From Alcanivorax sp. (GTDB lineage Bacteria; Pseudomonadota; Gammaproteobacteria; Pseudomonadales; Alcanivoracaceae), in NCBI RefSeq assembly GCF_002733835.1, contig NZ_NVWY01000015.1:1-64000 (forward strand): a DNA stretch of 64,000 bases. The letters are read 5' to 3'. Within the stretch, counting starts at the first letter, position 1; each line of letters starts with the position of its first letter. The position numbers were made by a program, and so were the translations under genes. This document shows, piece after piece, positions 33,472 through 42,725 of the stretch. The notes beneath the pieces are model-generated. The model was given only the letters and a program-made list of their open reading frames with translations, was not told where the DNA came from and did not search any database.

Positions 33472-36006
33472 ATGCAGCCAACAATAGGGAAGTTCGTGTT
33501 TCGTGCCGGACTGCTGGGGGTCATCCTGGCCGTGGCAGGTTGTGGCGGCGACAGCAGTCGCGATAGTTCGAGCGGTAATGGCGGAGGCGGCGGGCCGTCT
33601 GCGCCTGCCGCGTCAAGCCTTTCTGGTACTGCAGCCGTCGGTGCCGCCATCCAGACCGGCACCGTTACCGCAGAATGTGCCGATGGCAGTGGCTTCACGT
33701 CCACCGTTACCACCAATGCCGATGGGGTCTGGAGTGGCGACATCACCAGCACTGCCTTGCCGTGTGTGTTGACGGTAACCGGCGGCACGCCCTCGGTAAC
33801 CTTGCGCAGCTATGCCAGCCAGGCAGGAACGATCAATATCACCCCGATCACCGACATGGTGCTGGCCCTCGCTACCGGCCTTGCCGACGGCAGCTGGAGT
33901 GCGACCCCGGCCAACTGGCCCGATGCCAGCACCATTGCCAGCAAGAAAACCGAGCTGCTTACGGCCATGACCAATGCCGGTTTTACCCTGCCCGGCGGCG
34001 ACCCGTTCAGCACCGCGCTGGCGGTTGGCGATGCCTGGGACCAGGTGCTGGATGCGATCCAGGAAGCCATTGATGACGACCCCTCTATCGCTGATTACAA
34101 CGCACTGCTGAATCTGGTGAAAGACGGCAACCTGAACCAGTTCCCGGACGCGCCGGAAGACGAAGAACCGGTTGACCCGGAATTACCCGCGAACCTCAAC
34201 GTACTCACGAATTACGCCGGTACTTACACGGTGATCGGTAACGGCGAGGGTGACCCGGGTTACTGCGCGAGTTGTGGAAGTGCCACCCGTAACCATGCCC
34301 GTGGCACCGTTATCATTTCGGCACAGGGTGATATCGATTTTGACACCGACATCGGTTTTACCGTTGCCGACATTGTTGAAATTTATGACCGCACCAATGT
34401 GGCCACCGACCGTCGTGTCGCGGTGAATTATGGCCAGTCTGATAGCGACGAGCGCGTACGGGTGTATCTCAACGCAGACCTGGAGGTCATGGAAATCATT
34501 CATGATGACGGGGCTGGTGTAACCACGCGTGCCCTGATTCAGGAAGACAGCACAGACCCGGAACCAGAGCCCGGTGCGGAGTTGCTGGAGATGCGCAATG
34601 GTGTCGCAGTTGTGCACGATGGCAAGGTCTGGGCCCTGGAGCAACCGTTTATCGAATCGTTCATGGCCACCACGGCCAAGCGCCAGATTCGTGCCCATAA
34701 CTATGACAGTGATTACAACACCATTAATACGACGCCGTTTAATGGCGATGATCTGGCCTGGGCTCAGGTGAACGTGGCCCACGGCAATCTGGGTACTCAG
34801 CTGTGTGGCCAGAGTACGGGTGTCTCCCTGCTGACGGTAGACTACGCTGCCAGCCCAGTGGTGCAGAAAACCTGGACGGCTACAGAGTGCGAGTTGTACG
34901 TGGATTACCACTTCAGCAACGGCGCCACGGAAGGCCGCATCATCAGCGCCACGCTAAGCAACGACAAGGATGATGAACAAATCACCCTGAGCGGTGGCCA
35001 GTTCCGTATTTTCATTCACACTGGCACAGAGGGTGAGGCGCCGGCGCTGGCAGATGAAATCCGTTGGGACATGACCATTGATAGCGGTACTCGCGAAATG
35101 CGCTCTGGCCATTTTCTGGGTGGCAGGCCATTGCTGGATGGCTCACATCCTGACCACACGCTGAAATTCGAGATCCAGGCCGGCAGCAACAACAACCCCG
35201 CGGCAGGCGAATACAGCTGCGAGGATGGTGACACGGAAGTGACTCTGAAGATGGGGTGGGTGACGGTCAGTGACCCGCTGTTCAAGTTCCAGAGTGCCAA
35301 CGGGGGCAGTTGTACGGTTACCGTCGAACAGAATGCTGGCCGTAAATATGTGGGCACGTATACGGCTACCTTGATGGGGCCGAGTAATGGGGGCGGTGCC
35401 GCCTTTGGCTCAGGGTTGGGGACAGGCGATATTGAATTGCCCGCTGCCGAGCGAACCCTGGTCGTGCATGGCAAGTTCCGTAACTTCACCACGCAGACCT
35501 TCCATGCTGACAACGGCGGTGATGAAGGCGCCCTGGGTGAGGAAACCCAGGGGATTTCCATGACCATTGATGATGGCAACACGCATTTCACCCAGGGGGA
35601 GCGCTTTCAGCTGGCCTCGGAGTATTCCTCCAACGGCAGTAACGGTTACTTCTCCAAGGTGTTAAGTGATCTGGAATCGCCCAATAACCTGATGCGGATG
35701 GTGTGGTCCAATATTCCCATGCAGGTCGGCAGCTTTACCTGCAACACGGATGTGGGTGGCCTGAAACCGACCATGTCACTGTCAACGCCGGCCGACATTC
35801 CCTACAGCGCGACCTACACCCAGTCAGGCACACAAAACCTGTCTGAAGGCGCCTCCTGTACCATCAATGTGACCAGCGTAAGCGATGGCGTGGTAGAAGG
35901 GACTTATATCGCAACCCTGGTGGCGAGGAATATGGGGCCGGTCCTGCCCAACAATGATGACGCCATTTCCTTGTCTGGCGAGTTCCGTTATCCCTACACA
36001 CCCTGA
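33472..36006 (+). CDS. Large secreted lipoprotein of unknown function
   Basis: 844 residues. A signal peptide ends in LAVAGCGG (lipobox Cys about residue 24), followed by a low-complexity Ser/Gly linker (about 27-42). Residues about 45-130 resemble a carboxypeptidase-regulatory-like or Ig-like fold (GTAAVGAAIQTGTVTAECAD). A probable helical part and an acidic linker (DAPEDEEPVDPEL, about residue 224) follow, and the C-terminal half is beta-rich, with repeated T-rich strands and several cysteines suggesting disulphides. I recognise no catalytic motif. ATG 33472 is chosen because it gives a clean signal peptide; a longer frame from 33403 does not. Probably surface exposed and controlled by the adjacent two-component pair. 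Confidence 0.8.
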   Translation: MQPTIGKFVFRAGLLGVILAVAGCGGDSSRDSSSGNGGGGGPSAPAASSLSGTAAVGAAIQTGTVTAECADGSGFTSTVTTNADGVWSGDITSTALPCVLTVTGGTPSVTLRSYASQAGTINITPITDMVLALATGLADGSWSATPANWPDASTIASKKTELLTAMTNAGFTLPGGDPFSTALAVGDAWDQVLDAIQEAIDDDPSIADYNALLNLVKDGNLNQFPDAPEDEEPVDPELPANLNVLTNYAGTYTVIGNGEGDPGYCASCGSATRNHARGTVIISAQGDIDFDTDIGFTVADIVEIYDRTNVATDRRVAVNYGQSDSDERVRVYLNADLEVMEIIHDDGAGVTTRALIQEDSTDPEPEPGAELLEMRNGVAVVHDGKVWALEQPFIESFMATTAKRQIRAHNYDSDYNTINTTPFNGDDLAWAQVNVAHGNLGTQLCGQSTGVSLLTVDYAASPVVQKTWTATECELYVDYHFSNGATEGRIISATLSNDKDDEQITLSGGQFRIFIHTGTEGEAPALADEIRWDMTIDSGTREMRSGHFLGGRPLLDGSHPDHTLKFEIQAGSNNNPAAGEYSCEDGDTEVTLKMGWVTVSDPLFKFQSANGGSCTVTVEQNAGRKYVGTYTATLMGPSNGGGAAFGSGLGTGDIELPAAERTLVVHGKFRNFTTQTFHADNGGDEGALGEETQGISMTIDDGNTHFTQGERFQLASEYSSNGSNGYFSKVLSDLESPNNLMRMVWSNIPMQVGSFTCNTDVGGLKPTMSLSTPADIPYSATYTQSGTQNLSEGASCTINVTSVSDGVVEGTYIATLVARNMGPVLPNNDDAISLSGEFRYPYTP

Positions 36007-36044
36007 TAACGGGATAGACAAGCAATAAGACGCCATACAATGAA

Positions 36045-36075
36045 ACGCCGGGCAATGAGGTTGCCCGGCGTCTTT
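36045..36075 (+). terminator. Terminator after the large lipoprotein gene
   Basis: ACGCCGGGCAA and TTGCCCGGCGT form a perfect 11-bp stem with TGAGG loop, followed by CTTT. Confidence 0.8.
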
Positions 36076-36265
36076 GATGGTGGGGGTTGGCTTTTTTGTG
36101 GTTCATTGCGGGTTTCCGGGAAAAGCTCAATTTAATCCCCTCCCGTGCTGTAAGAGCGTCGGTTATTCGCTTCGCTCTTCGGGCCGTCCTGCGGGCGTTT
36201 CTTCGTTACGCTCGGTGGCGGCGTGATCCCAGACCAGGAATAAAAGCATTTTCACTACAGAGGGC

Positions 36266-36308
36266 ACAGGGTTCACAGAGGAAGGTGGTTTTCCTCTGTG
36301 AACCCTGT
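36266..36308. repeat. 18-bp perfect inverted repeat in a 430-bp gap
   Basis: ACAGGGTTCACAGAGGAA (36266-36283) is followed after seven bases by its exact reverse complement (36291-36308). No T-tract follows. Related CACAGAGG-type repeats are scattered in many bacterial genomes. The rest of the gap 36006-36435 holds a terminator and nothing else I can assign. Confidence 0.7.
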
Positions 36309-36434
36309 ACCCCCAGCGGTAAATCAGTCTTAAACGACGTGGGTTATCGCGCCGCCAGCGACGCTCCTACGGAAGAGGGCTTTTCTGTAGACGATTCCCG
36401 CTCATCCACGATGAACCTTTTGCTGGGCGATTGA

Positions 36435-37370
36435 TTACCACAGACAGGGCGTCTTGCCCTGTTTTTCCTGGGATTCCATCCAGCTGAGGATGCGCCCGCC
36501 CAGTGGGCGCTGGGTGGCCTCCTGTGCCAGCGCCACGGCGGCGCGTAGTTTTTCCACATCAATACCGGTCTTCAGGCCGGCACTTTCCAGCAGGTAGACC
36601 ATATCTTCAGTGGCCATGTTGCCGGTGGCGCCGGGGGCAAACGGGCAGCCGCCCAGACCGCCCACCGAGGCATCGAAACGGCGCACCCCCAGATCCGCAG
36701 CGGCCCAGGCCATGGCGGCGGCCAGCCCGCGGGTGTCGTGCAGGTGCACGTAGAATTTCTCCGCCCCGAATTCGCGGATCAGCGGCGCCATGATGTCCTT
36801 CATCTGCTGCGGATTGCCGGCGCCAATGGTGTCGGCAATGGCTACCTCGTCGGAGCCTGCAGCAAACATGCGCTCGCTGAGTTGCTGGGGCAATGTCACT
36901 GGCACCGGGCCGTCGTAGGGGCAGGCAAAGGCCCCGGAGATATAGGTGCGGGTGGCAATGCCGTCCGCTTTGGCCGCCGCAATGATGGCTTCACAGCTTT
37001 GCGCGGCTTGCTCCAGGCTCATGCGCAGGTTGCGCTCGTTGAAGGAATCGGTGGTGGACAGCACCAGCGCCACCGTGGGGTAGCCCGCATGCCGCGCCAG
37101 CTGGTAGCCCTTCAGATTGGGGACCAGGGCCGTGTAGTGCAGAGGGATGTGCAGCGCGTCACCTTGCGGCAGCAGCGGCGTCAGGGCGGCGGCATCGGCC
37201 ATCTGCGGTATCGCCTTGGGGCTCACAAAGCTCACTGGTTCCAGGTAGCGCATGCCCGCATCGACCAGTAACTGGGCCAGTTTTGCCTTGGTGGCCGTGT
37301 CCACGGTTACCGGTTGATTCTGAAGGCCGTCGCGCAGCCCCACTTCGTTGATGATTGCCTGATCTGCCAT
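36435..37370 (-). CDS. mvaB: Hydroxymethylglutaryl-CoA lyase
   Basis: A 311-residue TIM-barrel lyase that cleaves HMG-CoA to acetoacetate and acetyl-CoA in leucine and isoprenoid catabolism. NEVGLRDGLQNQ (about 6-17) holds the catalytic Arg and metal-binding Asp, HLHDTRG the metal histidines, and GGLGGCPFAPGATGN the catalytic cysteine loop. I start at ATG 37370 (MADQAII); the frame upstream lacks family similarity. It is divergent from the VOC/hydrolase genes. The rest of the leucine pathway is not in the window. Confidence 0.93.
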   Translation of the reverse strand: MADQAIINEVGLRDGLQNQPVTVDTATKAKLAQLLVDAGMRYLEPVSFVSPKAIPQMADAAALTPLLPQGDALHIPLHYTALVPNLKGYQLARHAGYPTVALVLSTTDSFNERNLRMSLEQAAQSCEAIIAAAKADGIATRTYISGAFACPYDGPVPVTLPQQLSERMFAAGSDEVAIADTIGAGNPQQMKDIMAPLIREFGAEKFYVHLHDTRGLAAAMAWAAADLGVRRFDASVGGLGGCPFAPGATGNMATEDMVYLLESAGLKTGIDVEKLRAAVALAQEATQRPLGGRILSWMESQEKQGKTPCLW

Positions 37371-37593
37371 GGTGCTTGCCGTCGTGCCGAAAGGGGCCCG
37401 CAAGTGTGCCATCGCCGCTGGCGTTGTGCACCCTGGCCGGACAGACGGTGGGTTTTGCAGGTGGCCAGAACTGACAGGTTCTTGGTGGTTTCGGTTTTCC
37501 TTGGCGGCGGCGTCTGCGGCAATCTTGGGCAAAGAGCCTCATTGCTGCCACAGCGCCAACACCAATAACCAAAGGCAATAACAGGAGCCAACC

Positions 37594-38250
37594 ATGAGCA
37601 GCCTGCCCCCCTGCGCCATGCTCAAGCACGTGCATCACAGCGCCTACCGCTGCCGCGATGCAGAGCAGACCCGCTGGTTTTACGAAGAGGTGCTGGGCCT
37701 GCCCCTCACCCTGGCCATGGTGTTCGATGAAGAGCCGGGCACCGGGCGCAAGATCGACTACATGCATCTGTTCTTCAAGATGGGCGATGACAATTTCATT
37801 GCCTTCTTCGACGCCCCGGAGGGGGCCGATGAAAAAATGTTCCGCCCGCGCAGTGCCTTTGATCTGCACCTGGCCTTTGAAGTGGACACCCTGGACGAGC
37901 TGAAGGACTGGCGCCGCCGAATCAACAAGGCCGGCCGCCCCTGCTTTGGGCCCATCGACCACGACTTCATTCACTCCATCTATTTCTTCGACCCCAACGG
38001 CATTCCACTGGAGATCACCATCAAGGATGCCTGCTACGAGGCGGTGGTGGCAGAGGATGCTGCCAACGCCCACGGGGTGCTGAAGGCATGGACCGAAAAG
38101 ACCCGCGCGCTTAAGGAAGACAATTTTGGTGCCGCGGCCCTGGATATGCGTGGCCTGGACATGAGCAAGACTGACTTCTCGAAAGTGAAGGGCGCCATGG
38201 ACCAGCAGAAGGGCAAACAAAAAGCAGAACAAAAGGACGCCCCGCAATGA
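37594..38250 (+). CDS. VOC (glyoxalase/dioxygenase-fold) protein
   Basis: 218 residues. An N-terminal VOC domain begins MLKHVHHSAYRCRDAEQTRWFYEEVLG and runs to about residue 150. Possible metal ligands are His12, His in FDLHLAFEV, and Glu in GIPLEITIKD, the usual positions of vicinal-oxygen-chelate enzymes. The C-terminal 60 residues are charged and low in complexity (DQQKGKQKAEQKD), probably a flexible tail. The stop overlaps the next start as ATGA, so it is cotranslated with the alpha/beta hydrolase. Together they suggest ring cleavage or ester processing of a small catabolic substrate; the substrate is unknown. Confidence 0.82.
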   Translation: MSSLPPCAMLKHVHHSAYRCRDAEQTRWFYEEVLGLPLTLAMVFDEEPGTGRKIDYMHLFFKMGDDNFIAFFDAPEGADEKMFRPRSAFDLHLAFEVDTLDELKDWRRRINKAGRPCFGPIDHDFIHSIYFFDPNGIPLEITIKDACYEAVVAEDAANAHGVLKAWTEKTRALKEDNFGAAALDMRGLDMSKTDFSKVKGAMDQQKGKQKAEQKDAPQ

Positions 38251-39422
38251 GCAAGCATTACGATCGTACCCCGTATCTGGTGACCTTTACGGAGCAATCC
38301 AGCTTCAAGGACACCTACGCCGGCCCCATGGACCTGGTGGCGCTGGAATCCCACCTGCTTACCCCGAAAAGCGGCCCGGGCAAGACCGTGGTGATCTTTA
38401 TGCACCCGGTGGGCGGCGGGGCTTACCTGCCCATGGTCTCGGCGCTGGCGAAAGCGGGGCTCTCCGTCATCTATTGCAACAGCCGTTACCGCGGGGCCGA
38501 CAGCGCGTTGCTGATGGAAAAAGTGGTGGCGGATCTGGGCGCCTGCGTGCGCGATGCCAAAGAACGGCTGGGTTTTGAAAAAGTGGTGCTGGCGGGTTGG
38601 TCCGGTGGTGGCTCCCTGAGCCTGCTGTATCAGGCCGAAGCGGAAGACCCGCAGATCACCCACACCCCGGCGGGAGATCCTTATGACCTCACCGCGCAAA
38701 AGCTGATCCCGGCGGACGGCATCATGTTGCTGGCGGCCCATGTATCCCGGGCCATCACCATGACCGAATGGCTGGACCCCTCCGTGAAGGACGAAACCAA
38801 CCCGGACGATCGGGATCGGGAGCTGGATATCTACCACCCGGATTGCCCCAACCAGCCGCCCTACAGTGCTGCGTTCGTGGCCCGTTTCCGTCAGGCGCAG
38901 ATCGACCGCAACCGCCGCATTACCGCCTGGGTAAAGAGCAAGCTGGACGATTTTCGCAGCCAGGGTCTGCACACGGAGGAGTACGGCTTCATCGTGCACC
39001 GCACCATGTGCGATGTGCGCTGGCTGGACCCACAACAGGACAGCAATGACCGTGCCCCCGGCACCTGTTATCTCGGTGACCCGCAAACGGTGAACAACGG
39101 CCCGGTGGCGCTGGCGCGCTTCAACACTCTGCGCGGCTGGTTGAGCCAGTGGAGCTTTGATGATTCCCGCGCCAATGGCCCGGCCTGCGCCGCGCGTATC
39201 ACGGTGCCGGCCCTGGTGATCGGCAACACTGCCGACAATGCCTGTACTCCCAGCCATACCCAACGGCTCTTCGATGGCTTCCAATCAGGGCAAGCCACCT
39301 TGAGAGAAGTGGCCGGTGCCAATCACTATTACTTTGGCCAGAACGACAAACTGGCTGAAGCGGTGGCGCACTGCACCCGCTGGCTGCACGAGCAGGGGCT
39401 GCACCAGGCAGGTGTGGAATGA
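38247..39422 (+). CDS. Alpha/beta hydrolase, probable catabolic esterase or C-C hydrolase
   Basis: 391 residues with an alpha/beta hydrolase fold. HPVGGGAYLPMVSALAKAG is the oxyanion-loop region, and the nucleophile elbow is LAGWSGGGSLSLL (G-W-S-G-G, Ser about residue 120). The acid and base are probably Asp in GNTADNACTPSH and His in GANHYYFGQND near the C-terminus. It is longer than most family members because of an insertion between about 135 and 270. It overlaps the VOC gene by four bases. Confidence 0.82.
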   Translation: MSKHYDRTPYLVTFTEQSSFKDTYAGPMDLVALESHLLTPKSGPGKTVVIFMHPVGGGAYLPMVSALAKAGLSVIYCNSRYRGADSALLMEKVVADLGACVRDAKERLGFEKVVLAGWSGGGSLSLLYQAEAEDPQITHTPAGDPYDLTAQKLIPADGIMLLAAHVSRAITMTEWLDPSVKDETNPDDRDRELDIYHPDCPNQPPYSAAFVARFRQAQIDRNRRITAWVKSKLDDFRSQGLHTEEYGFIVHRTMCDVRWLDPQQDSNDRAPGTCYLGDPQTVNNGPVALARFNTLRGWLSQWSFDDSRANGPACAARITVPALVIGNTADNACTPSHTQRLFDGFQSGQATLREVAGANHYYFGQNDKLAEAVAHCTRWLHEQGLHQAGVE

Positions 39423-39537
39423 TGGGGGGGCAATTGTGAATTCTCTTCACGCCTTGTCCGACAGTCATACCAGCCCGGCTTCATCCTCCCCGGCACTGGC
39501 CTAGCGTCAGTAAAAACAACAACGGAGTAATCACGGG

Positions 39538-40392
39538 ATGGGTTTGATAATTTTTCTGTTGGCACTGGCGGTGCTTGCCACGGTGTCCATCACCCTGCTG
39601 TTCTACCTGTGCTGGTACTATGATCGCCGCAGTTTTCCGCAACAGGCCGAGCTGCCCGGTGAGCAGCCACTACGGCTGGTGCCCGCCATGTTGGGCATGG
39701 CCAAGGAAGCCGCCGCGCTGACGGTTTTGGTGTTCAGTTATCCGTTGCGGTTGATCCACGATACCTCGCCGGCGCGCAGCCGCCATCACGGTGAGCCACC
39801 GGTGATTCTGGTCCACGGCTATGGCGGTAACAGCGCCAACTTTTTGTTTATGCAGTGGCGACTGAAGTGGCGGGGCTGGTCCAACGTCTATTCCGTGAGC
39901 TATACCCCGCCACACATCAATGCCCGCAAGCTGTCCCAGCAGGTGGTGGATCATGTGGAGCGTATCCTGGCGGCCACGGGCGCGGAAAAAGCCCACCTGG
40001 TTTGCCACTCCATGGGCGGCCCGCTGACCCGGTACGCCCTGAAAAACCTGGGCCTGGCCGGCAAGGTGGATCGGGTGATCACCCTGGGCAGCCCGCACTA
40101 TGGTTCGCGGGTCGCCGGCCTGTTTCCGCCATTGGGTGCTGCCGCCCAGCTGCGCTACCAGAGCCCTTTTATCCGGGAGCTGGCCACTGAAACAACCTGC
40201 CCGGGTGGCGCGCGGTACTTTTCCATCTTTTCCAACATGGATAATTTTGTGCTGCCGGTATCCACGGCGGTGTTGCACGGCGCAGAAGAAAATATCCATG
40301 TCCCGTATCTGGGCCATTGTGCCTTGTTGTACAGCACGCGGGTGATGGATCAGGTGGAGCGTTGCCTTCTGGCCCCGGTGAAGGACAGCTGA
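39538..40392 (+). CDS. Membrane-anchored alpha/beta hydrolase (lipase-like)
   Basis: 284 residues. One N-terminal hydrophobic helix (about 2-24) anchors it. VILVHGYGGNSANF is the oxyanion loop, LVCHSMGGPLTRYAL the nucleophile elbow (G/C-H-S-M-G), followed by ITLGSPHYGSRVA, as in PGAP1/triacylglycerol-lipase-like enzymes; the catalytic His is probably in VPYLGHCALLYS near the end. Substrate unknown, likely an acylglycerol or wax-type ester given the organism. Monocistronic, about 115 bp after the preceding hydrolase gene. Confidence 0.85.
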   Translation: MGLIIFLLALAVLATVSITLLFYLCWYYDRRSFPQQAELPGEQPLRLVPAMLGMAKEAAALTVLVFSYPLRLIHDTSPARSRHHGEPPVILVHGYGGNSANFLFMQWRLKWRGWSNVYSVSYTPPHINARKLSQQVVDHVERILAATGAEKAHLVCHSMGGPLTRYALKNLGLAGKVDRVITLGSPHYGSRVAGLFPPLGAAAQLRYQSPFIRELATETTCPGGARYFSIFSNMDNFVLPVSTAVLHGAEENIHVPYLGHCALLYSTRVMDQVERCLLAPVKDS

Positions 40393-40476
40393 TCAGACAT
40401 TGATCTGAAACATGGTTGCCTTTCCTCTCTTGCCGGATCATGGTGAAAGTGATCACGCGAGAGAGGGAGTTTGACC

Positions 40477-40926
40477 ATGAGTGAATACGGCGCAACAGTG
40501 GCCTGGCACCTGCAGCGGGGCACTGAATTCGATTATGAACACTTCAATCGGGACCACGAGTGGACCTTCGCCGGCGGCGAAGTGGTGCAGGCCTCCGGCT
40601 CCCCGGAGTTTTACGGCTGCGCCAACCGGGTGAACCCGGACGAAGCCGTCATTGCCGCCACGGCCAGCTGTCATATGCTGACCTTCCTGTCCATCGCCGC
40701 CAAGCGTGGCCTCAACGTCCTCAGCTATATTGACCAGCCGGTAGGCACGGTAGAAAAGAACCCGGAAGGCCGCATGGCAATTACCCGGATCGTGCTGCGC
40801 CCCCGAGTCGTCTTCGACGGCGAGGAGCCGGATGGCGCAGCCCTGGAAAAACTCCACGACAGCGCCCATCGCAACTGCTTCGTGGCCAATTCTTTGAATG
40901 CGGATGTGCGTATAGAGCCAGCCTAG
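40477..40926 (+). CDS. OsmC family peroxiredoxin-like protein
   Basis: 149 residues of the OsmC/Ohr fold. The redox site is in ATASCHMLTFLSIAAKRG (Cys about residue 65) with a second Cys in HRNCFVANSL (about 133), the pair expected for hydroperoxide reduction; the YhfA-like branch keeps this form. GAGAGAGGGAG precedes ATG 40477, which I prefer over the in-frame TTG at 40471. Alone between two hydrolase/dehydrogenase genes. Confidence 0.88.
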   Translation: MSEYGATVAWHLQRGTEFDYEHFNRDHEWTFAGGEVVQASGSPEFYGCANRVNPDEAVIAATASCHMLTFLSIAAKRGLNVLSYIDQPVGTVEKNPEGRMAITRIVLRPRVVFDGEEPDGAALEKLHDSAHRNCFVANSLNADVRIEPA

Positions 40927-40958
40927 CCCATCGGGCTTCCCTCAAGCCCGACGGATTC

Positions 40959-40986
40959 TGTAGGAGCGCCCTTCCAGGGCGCGAAC
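40959..40986. repeat. REP element
   Basis: TGTAGGAGCGCCC, a short loop, and GGGCGCGAAC form a single REP hairpin of the family at 6748, here after the OsmC gene and before the acyl-CoA dehydrogenase promoter region. Confidence 0.75.
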
Positions 40987-41182
40987 CCCCGCACGCCAAT
41001 CGTAAACACCCAAACTCCAGATTTGCCGGCGCACGCCAAAGGCGTTGATTCGCCTCACCCGTCGGGACCGGACAGTCACCCGGCATTGATGTGGCCGTCA
41101 CGCCTTAACGCTAGAATGTTGGCCATCGTTAATCGGCACACCCAGGGTGGGCCGCCGCCGTTGACCAACAGGACTAGCCAAC

Positions 41183-42322
41183 ATGCTTGACCAGAACGAA
41201 ATCGAACTGTTTCGCGATAACGTCAAAAAATTCCTCGAAAACGAAGTCGCTCCTCACTATGACCAGTGGGAAAAAGCCGAAATGTTCCCCCGCGAGCTGT
41301 GGAACAAGATGGGCGAAAATGGCCTGCTGTGTGTTGACGTCCCGGAAGAATACGGCGGCTTCGGCGCCAACTTCCGCCTGTCCGCAGTGATCGTGGAAGA
41401 AGCGTCCCGCGCCGGCTTCGGTGCGCTGGCGTCCAACATCTCCGTGCACTCCGACATCGTTGCTCCCTACATCCTGCACCTGGGCAACGAAGAGCAGAAG
41501 CAAGCCTGGTTGCCGAAAATGGTGACCGGTGAAGCCGTAGGCGCCATCGGCATGACCGAACCCGGTGCCGGCTCCGACCTGCAGGGTATGAAAACCCGGG
41601 CCGACAAGGATGGCGATGGCTACAGCATCAGCGGCCAGAAAACCTTCATCACCAACGGCCAGCACTGCGACGTGATCGTGCTCGCCACCAAGACCGACCC
41701 GAATGCCGGCTCCAAAGGCATGACCCTGTTCACCGTGGATTGCGCACTGGACGGCTTTGCCCGTGGCCGCAACCTGGAAAAAATGGGCCACCACGCGGCG
41801 GATACCTCCGAGCTGTTCTTCGAAAACGTGAAAGTGGGCGCCGACCAGATTCTCGGCGGTGAAGGCAAAGGCTTCGCCAACCTGATGAACGAACTGCCCC
41901 GCGAACGCCTGATCCTGGCCCTGGGCGCCATCGCCGCCTGCGAAGGCATGATCGAGCGCACCATCGAATACACCAAAGAGCGCATGGCGTTTGGCAAGCC
42001 GATCTCCAGCCTGCAAAACACCCGCTTCGTGCTGGCGGACCTGCACGCCCAGGTCGTCGTCAACCGCGCCTACGGTGAGCAGTGCATCGACCAGTACGAT
42101 CGCAGCGAGCTCACCGCCACCAACGCCTCCATCGCCAAGCTCACTACCACCGAGCTGCAGGGTGTGGTCGCGGATAAATGTCTGCAACTGTTCGGCGGTT
42201 ACGGCTACATGCAGGAATACCCCATCTCCCGCGACTACGTGGATGCACGCATCCAGCGCATCTACGGCGGCACCAGCGAAATCATGAAGGAAATCATCTC
42301 CCGGGAGATTATCGGGCGGTAA
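41183..42322 (+). CDS. Acyl-CoA dehydrogenase
   Basis: A 379-residue FAD enzyme of fatty acid or branched-chain acyl-CoA oxidation. AIGMTEPGAGSDLQGMKTRA and KTFITNGQHCDV are the FAD/substrate signatures, and the C-terminal CLQLFGGYGYMQEYPISRDYVDARIQRIYGGTSEIMKEII holds the second signature. The catalytic Glu is expected near residue 363 (YGGTSEIM); this is the position of short/medium-chain enzymes. Strong terminator after it. It is the last core gene before the cassette array. Confidence 0.93.
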   Translation: MLDQNEIELFRDNVKKFLENEVAPHYDQWEKAEMFPRELWNKMGENGLLCVDVPEEYGGFGANFRLSAVIVEEASRAGFGALASNISVHSDIVAPYILHLGNEEQKQAWLPKMVTGEAVGAIGMTEPGAGSDLQGMKTRADKDGDGYSISGQKTFITNGQHCDVIVLATKTDPNAGSKGMTLFTVDCALDGFARGRNLEKMGHHAADTSELFFENVKVGADQILGGEGKGFANLMNELPRERLILALGAIAACEGMIERTIEYTKERMAFGKPISSLQNTRFVLADLHAQVVVNRAYGEQCIDQYDRSELTATNASIAKLTTTELQGVVADKCLQLFGGYGYMQEYPISRDYVDARIQRIYGGTSEIMKEIISREIIGR

Positions 42323-42342
42323 GTTGCTTCATTTTTCCGAAT

Positions 42343-42375
42343 AAAAAAACGCGGCCATCGGCCGCGTTTTTTTAT
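42343..42375 (+). terminator. Terminator after the acyl-CoA dehydrogenase gene
   Basis: AAAAAAACGCGGC and GCCGCGTTTTTTT form a perfect 13-bp stem with CATCG loop. Confidence 0.9.
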
Positions 42376-42387
42376 GCCTCCTCTTTC

Positions 42388-42414
42388 TGTAGGAGCACCA
42401 CTTGAGGTGCGAAC
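42388..42414. repeat. REP element at the left flank of the cassette array
   Basis: TGTAGGAGCACCACTTGAGG and then TGCGAAC: one base different from the REP at 6748. The AT-rich 42415-42702 that follows contains no gene I can support, no attI-like site I am sure of, and no trace of an integrase. Confidence 0.75.
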
Positions 42415-42725
42415 CTTAGTGCAGTCAATTCTGACTAGTCCATGCTCAACAGAAAACCCGGCTTATTTGTAGGATATGGCTTACATAAAAAGCTAAACGG
42501 TTGATATAAAGTGGGTTTCACTAGGGGAGAGGGTCAAGGAAGCGCAGGAAATAACCCGCTACTTCGACTTTTGTCAGATGATATCAATTCTCGACGGTGC
42601 TCCAGATCATTGTGGCCATTGAATTATTTGGCTCAGTGGCTGTTGCCTCGCTAAGAATTATGTCGAAAAAAGATATGTCGAACCGTTCGACTGAATACGC
42701 TGTTATACGAAGGAAAGAGGACTGA

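Noticed and set aside
40781..41101. 106-codon minus-strand frame before the acyl-CoA dehydrogenase
   Set aside because: It crosses the REP element and the end of the OsmC gene and has no protein-like composition.
42415..42702. attI site or integrase remnant left of the first cassette
   Set aside because: Only a short GTCGAA/TTCGAC dyad (about 42677-42691) was seen; nothing resembles an integrase reading frame or known attI spacing.
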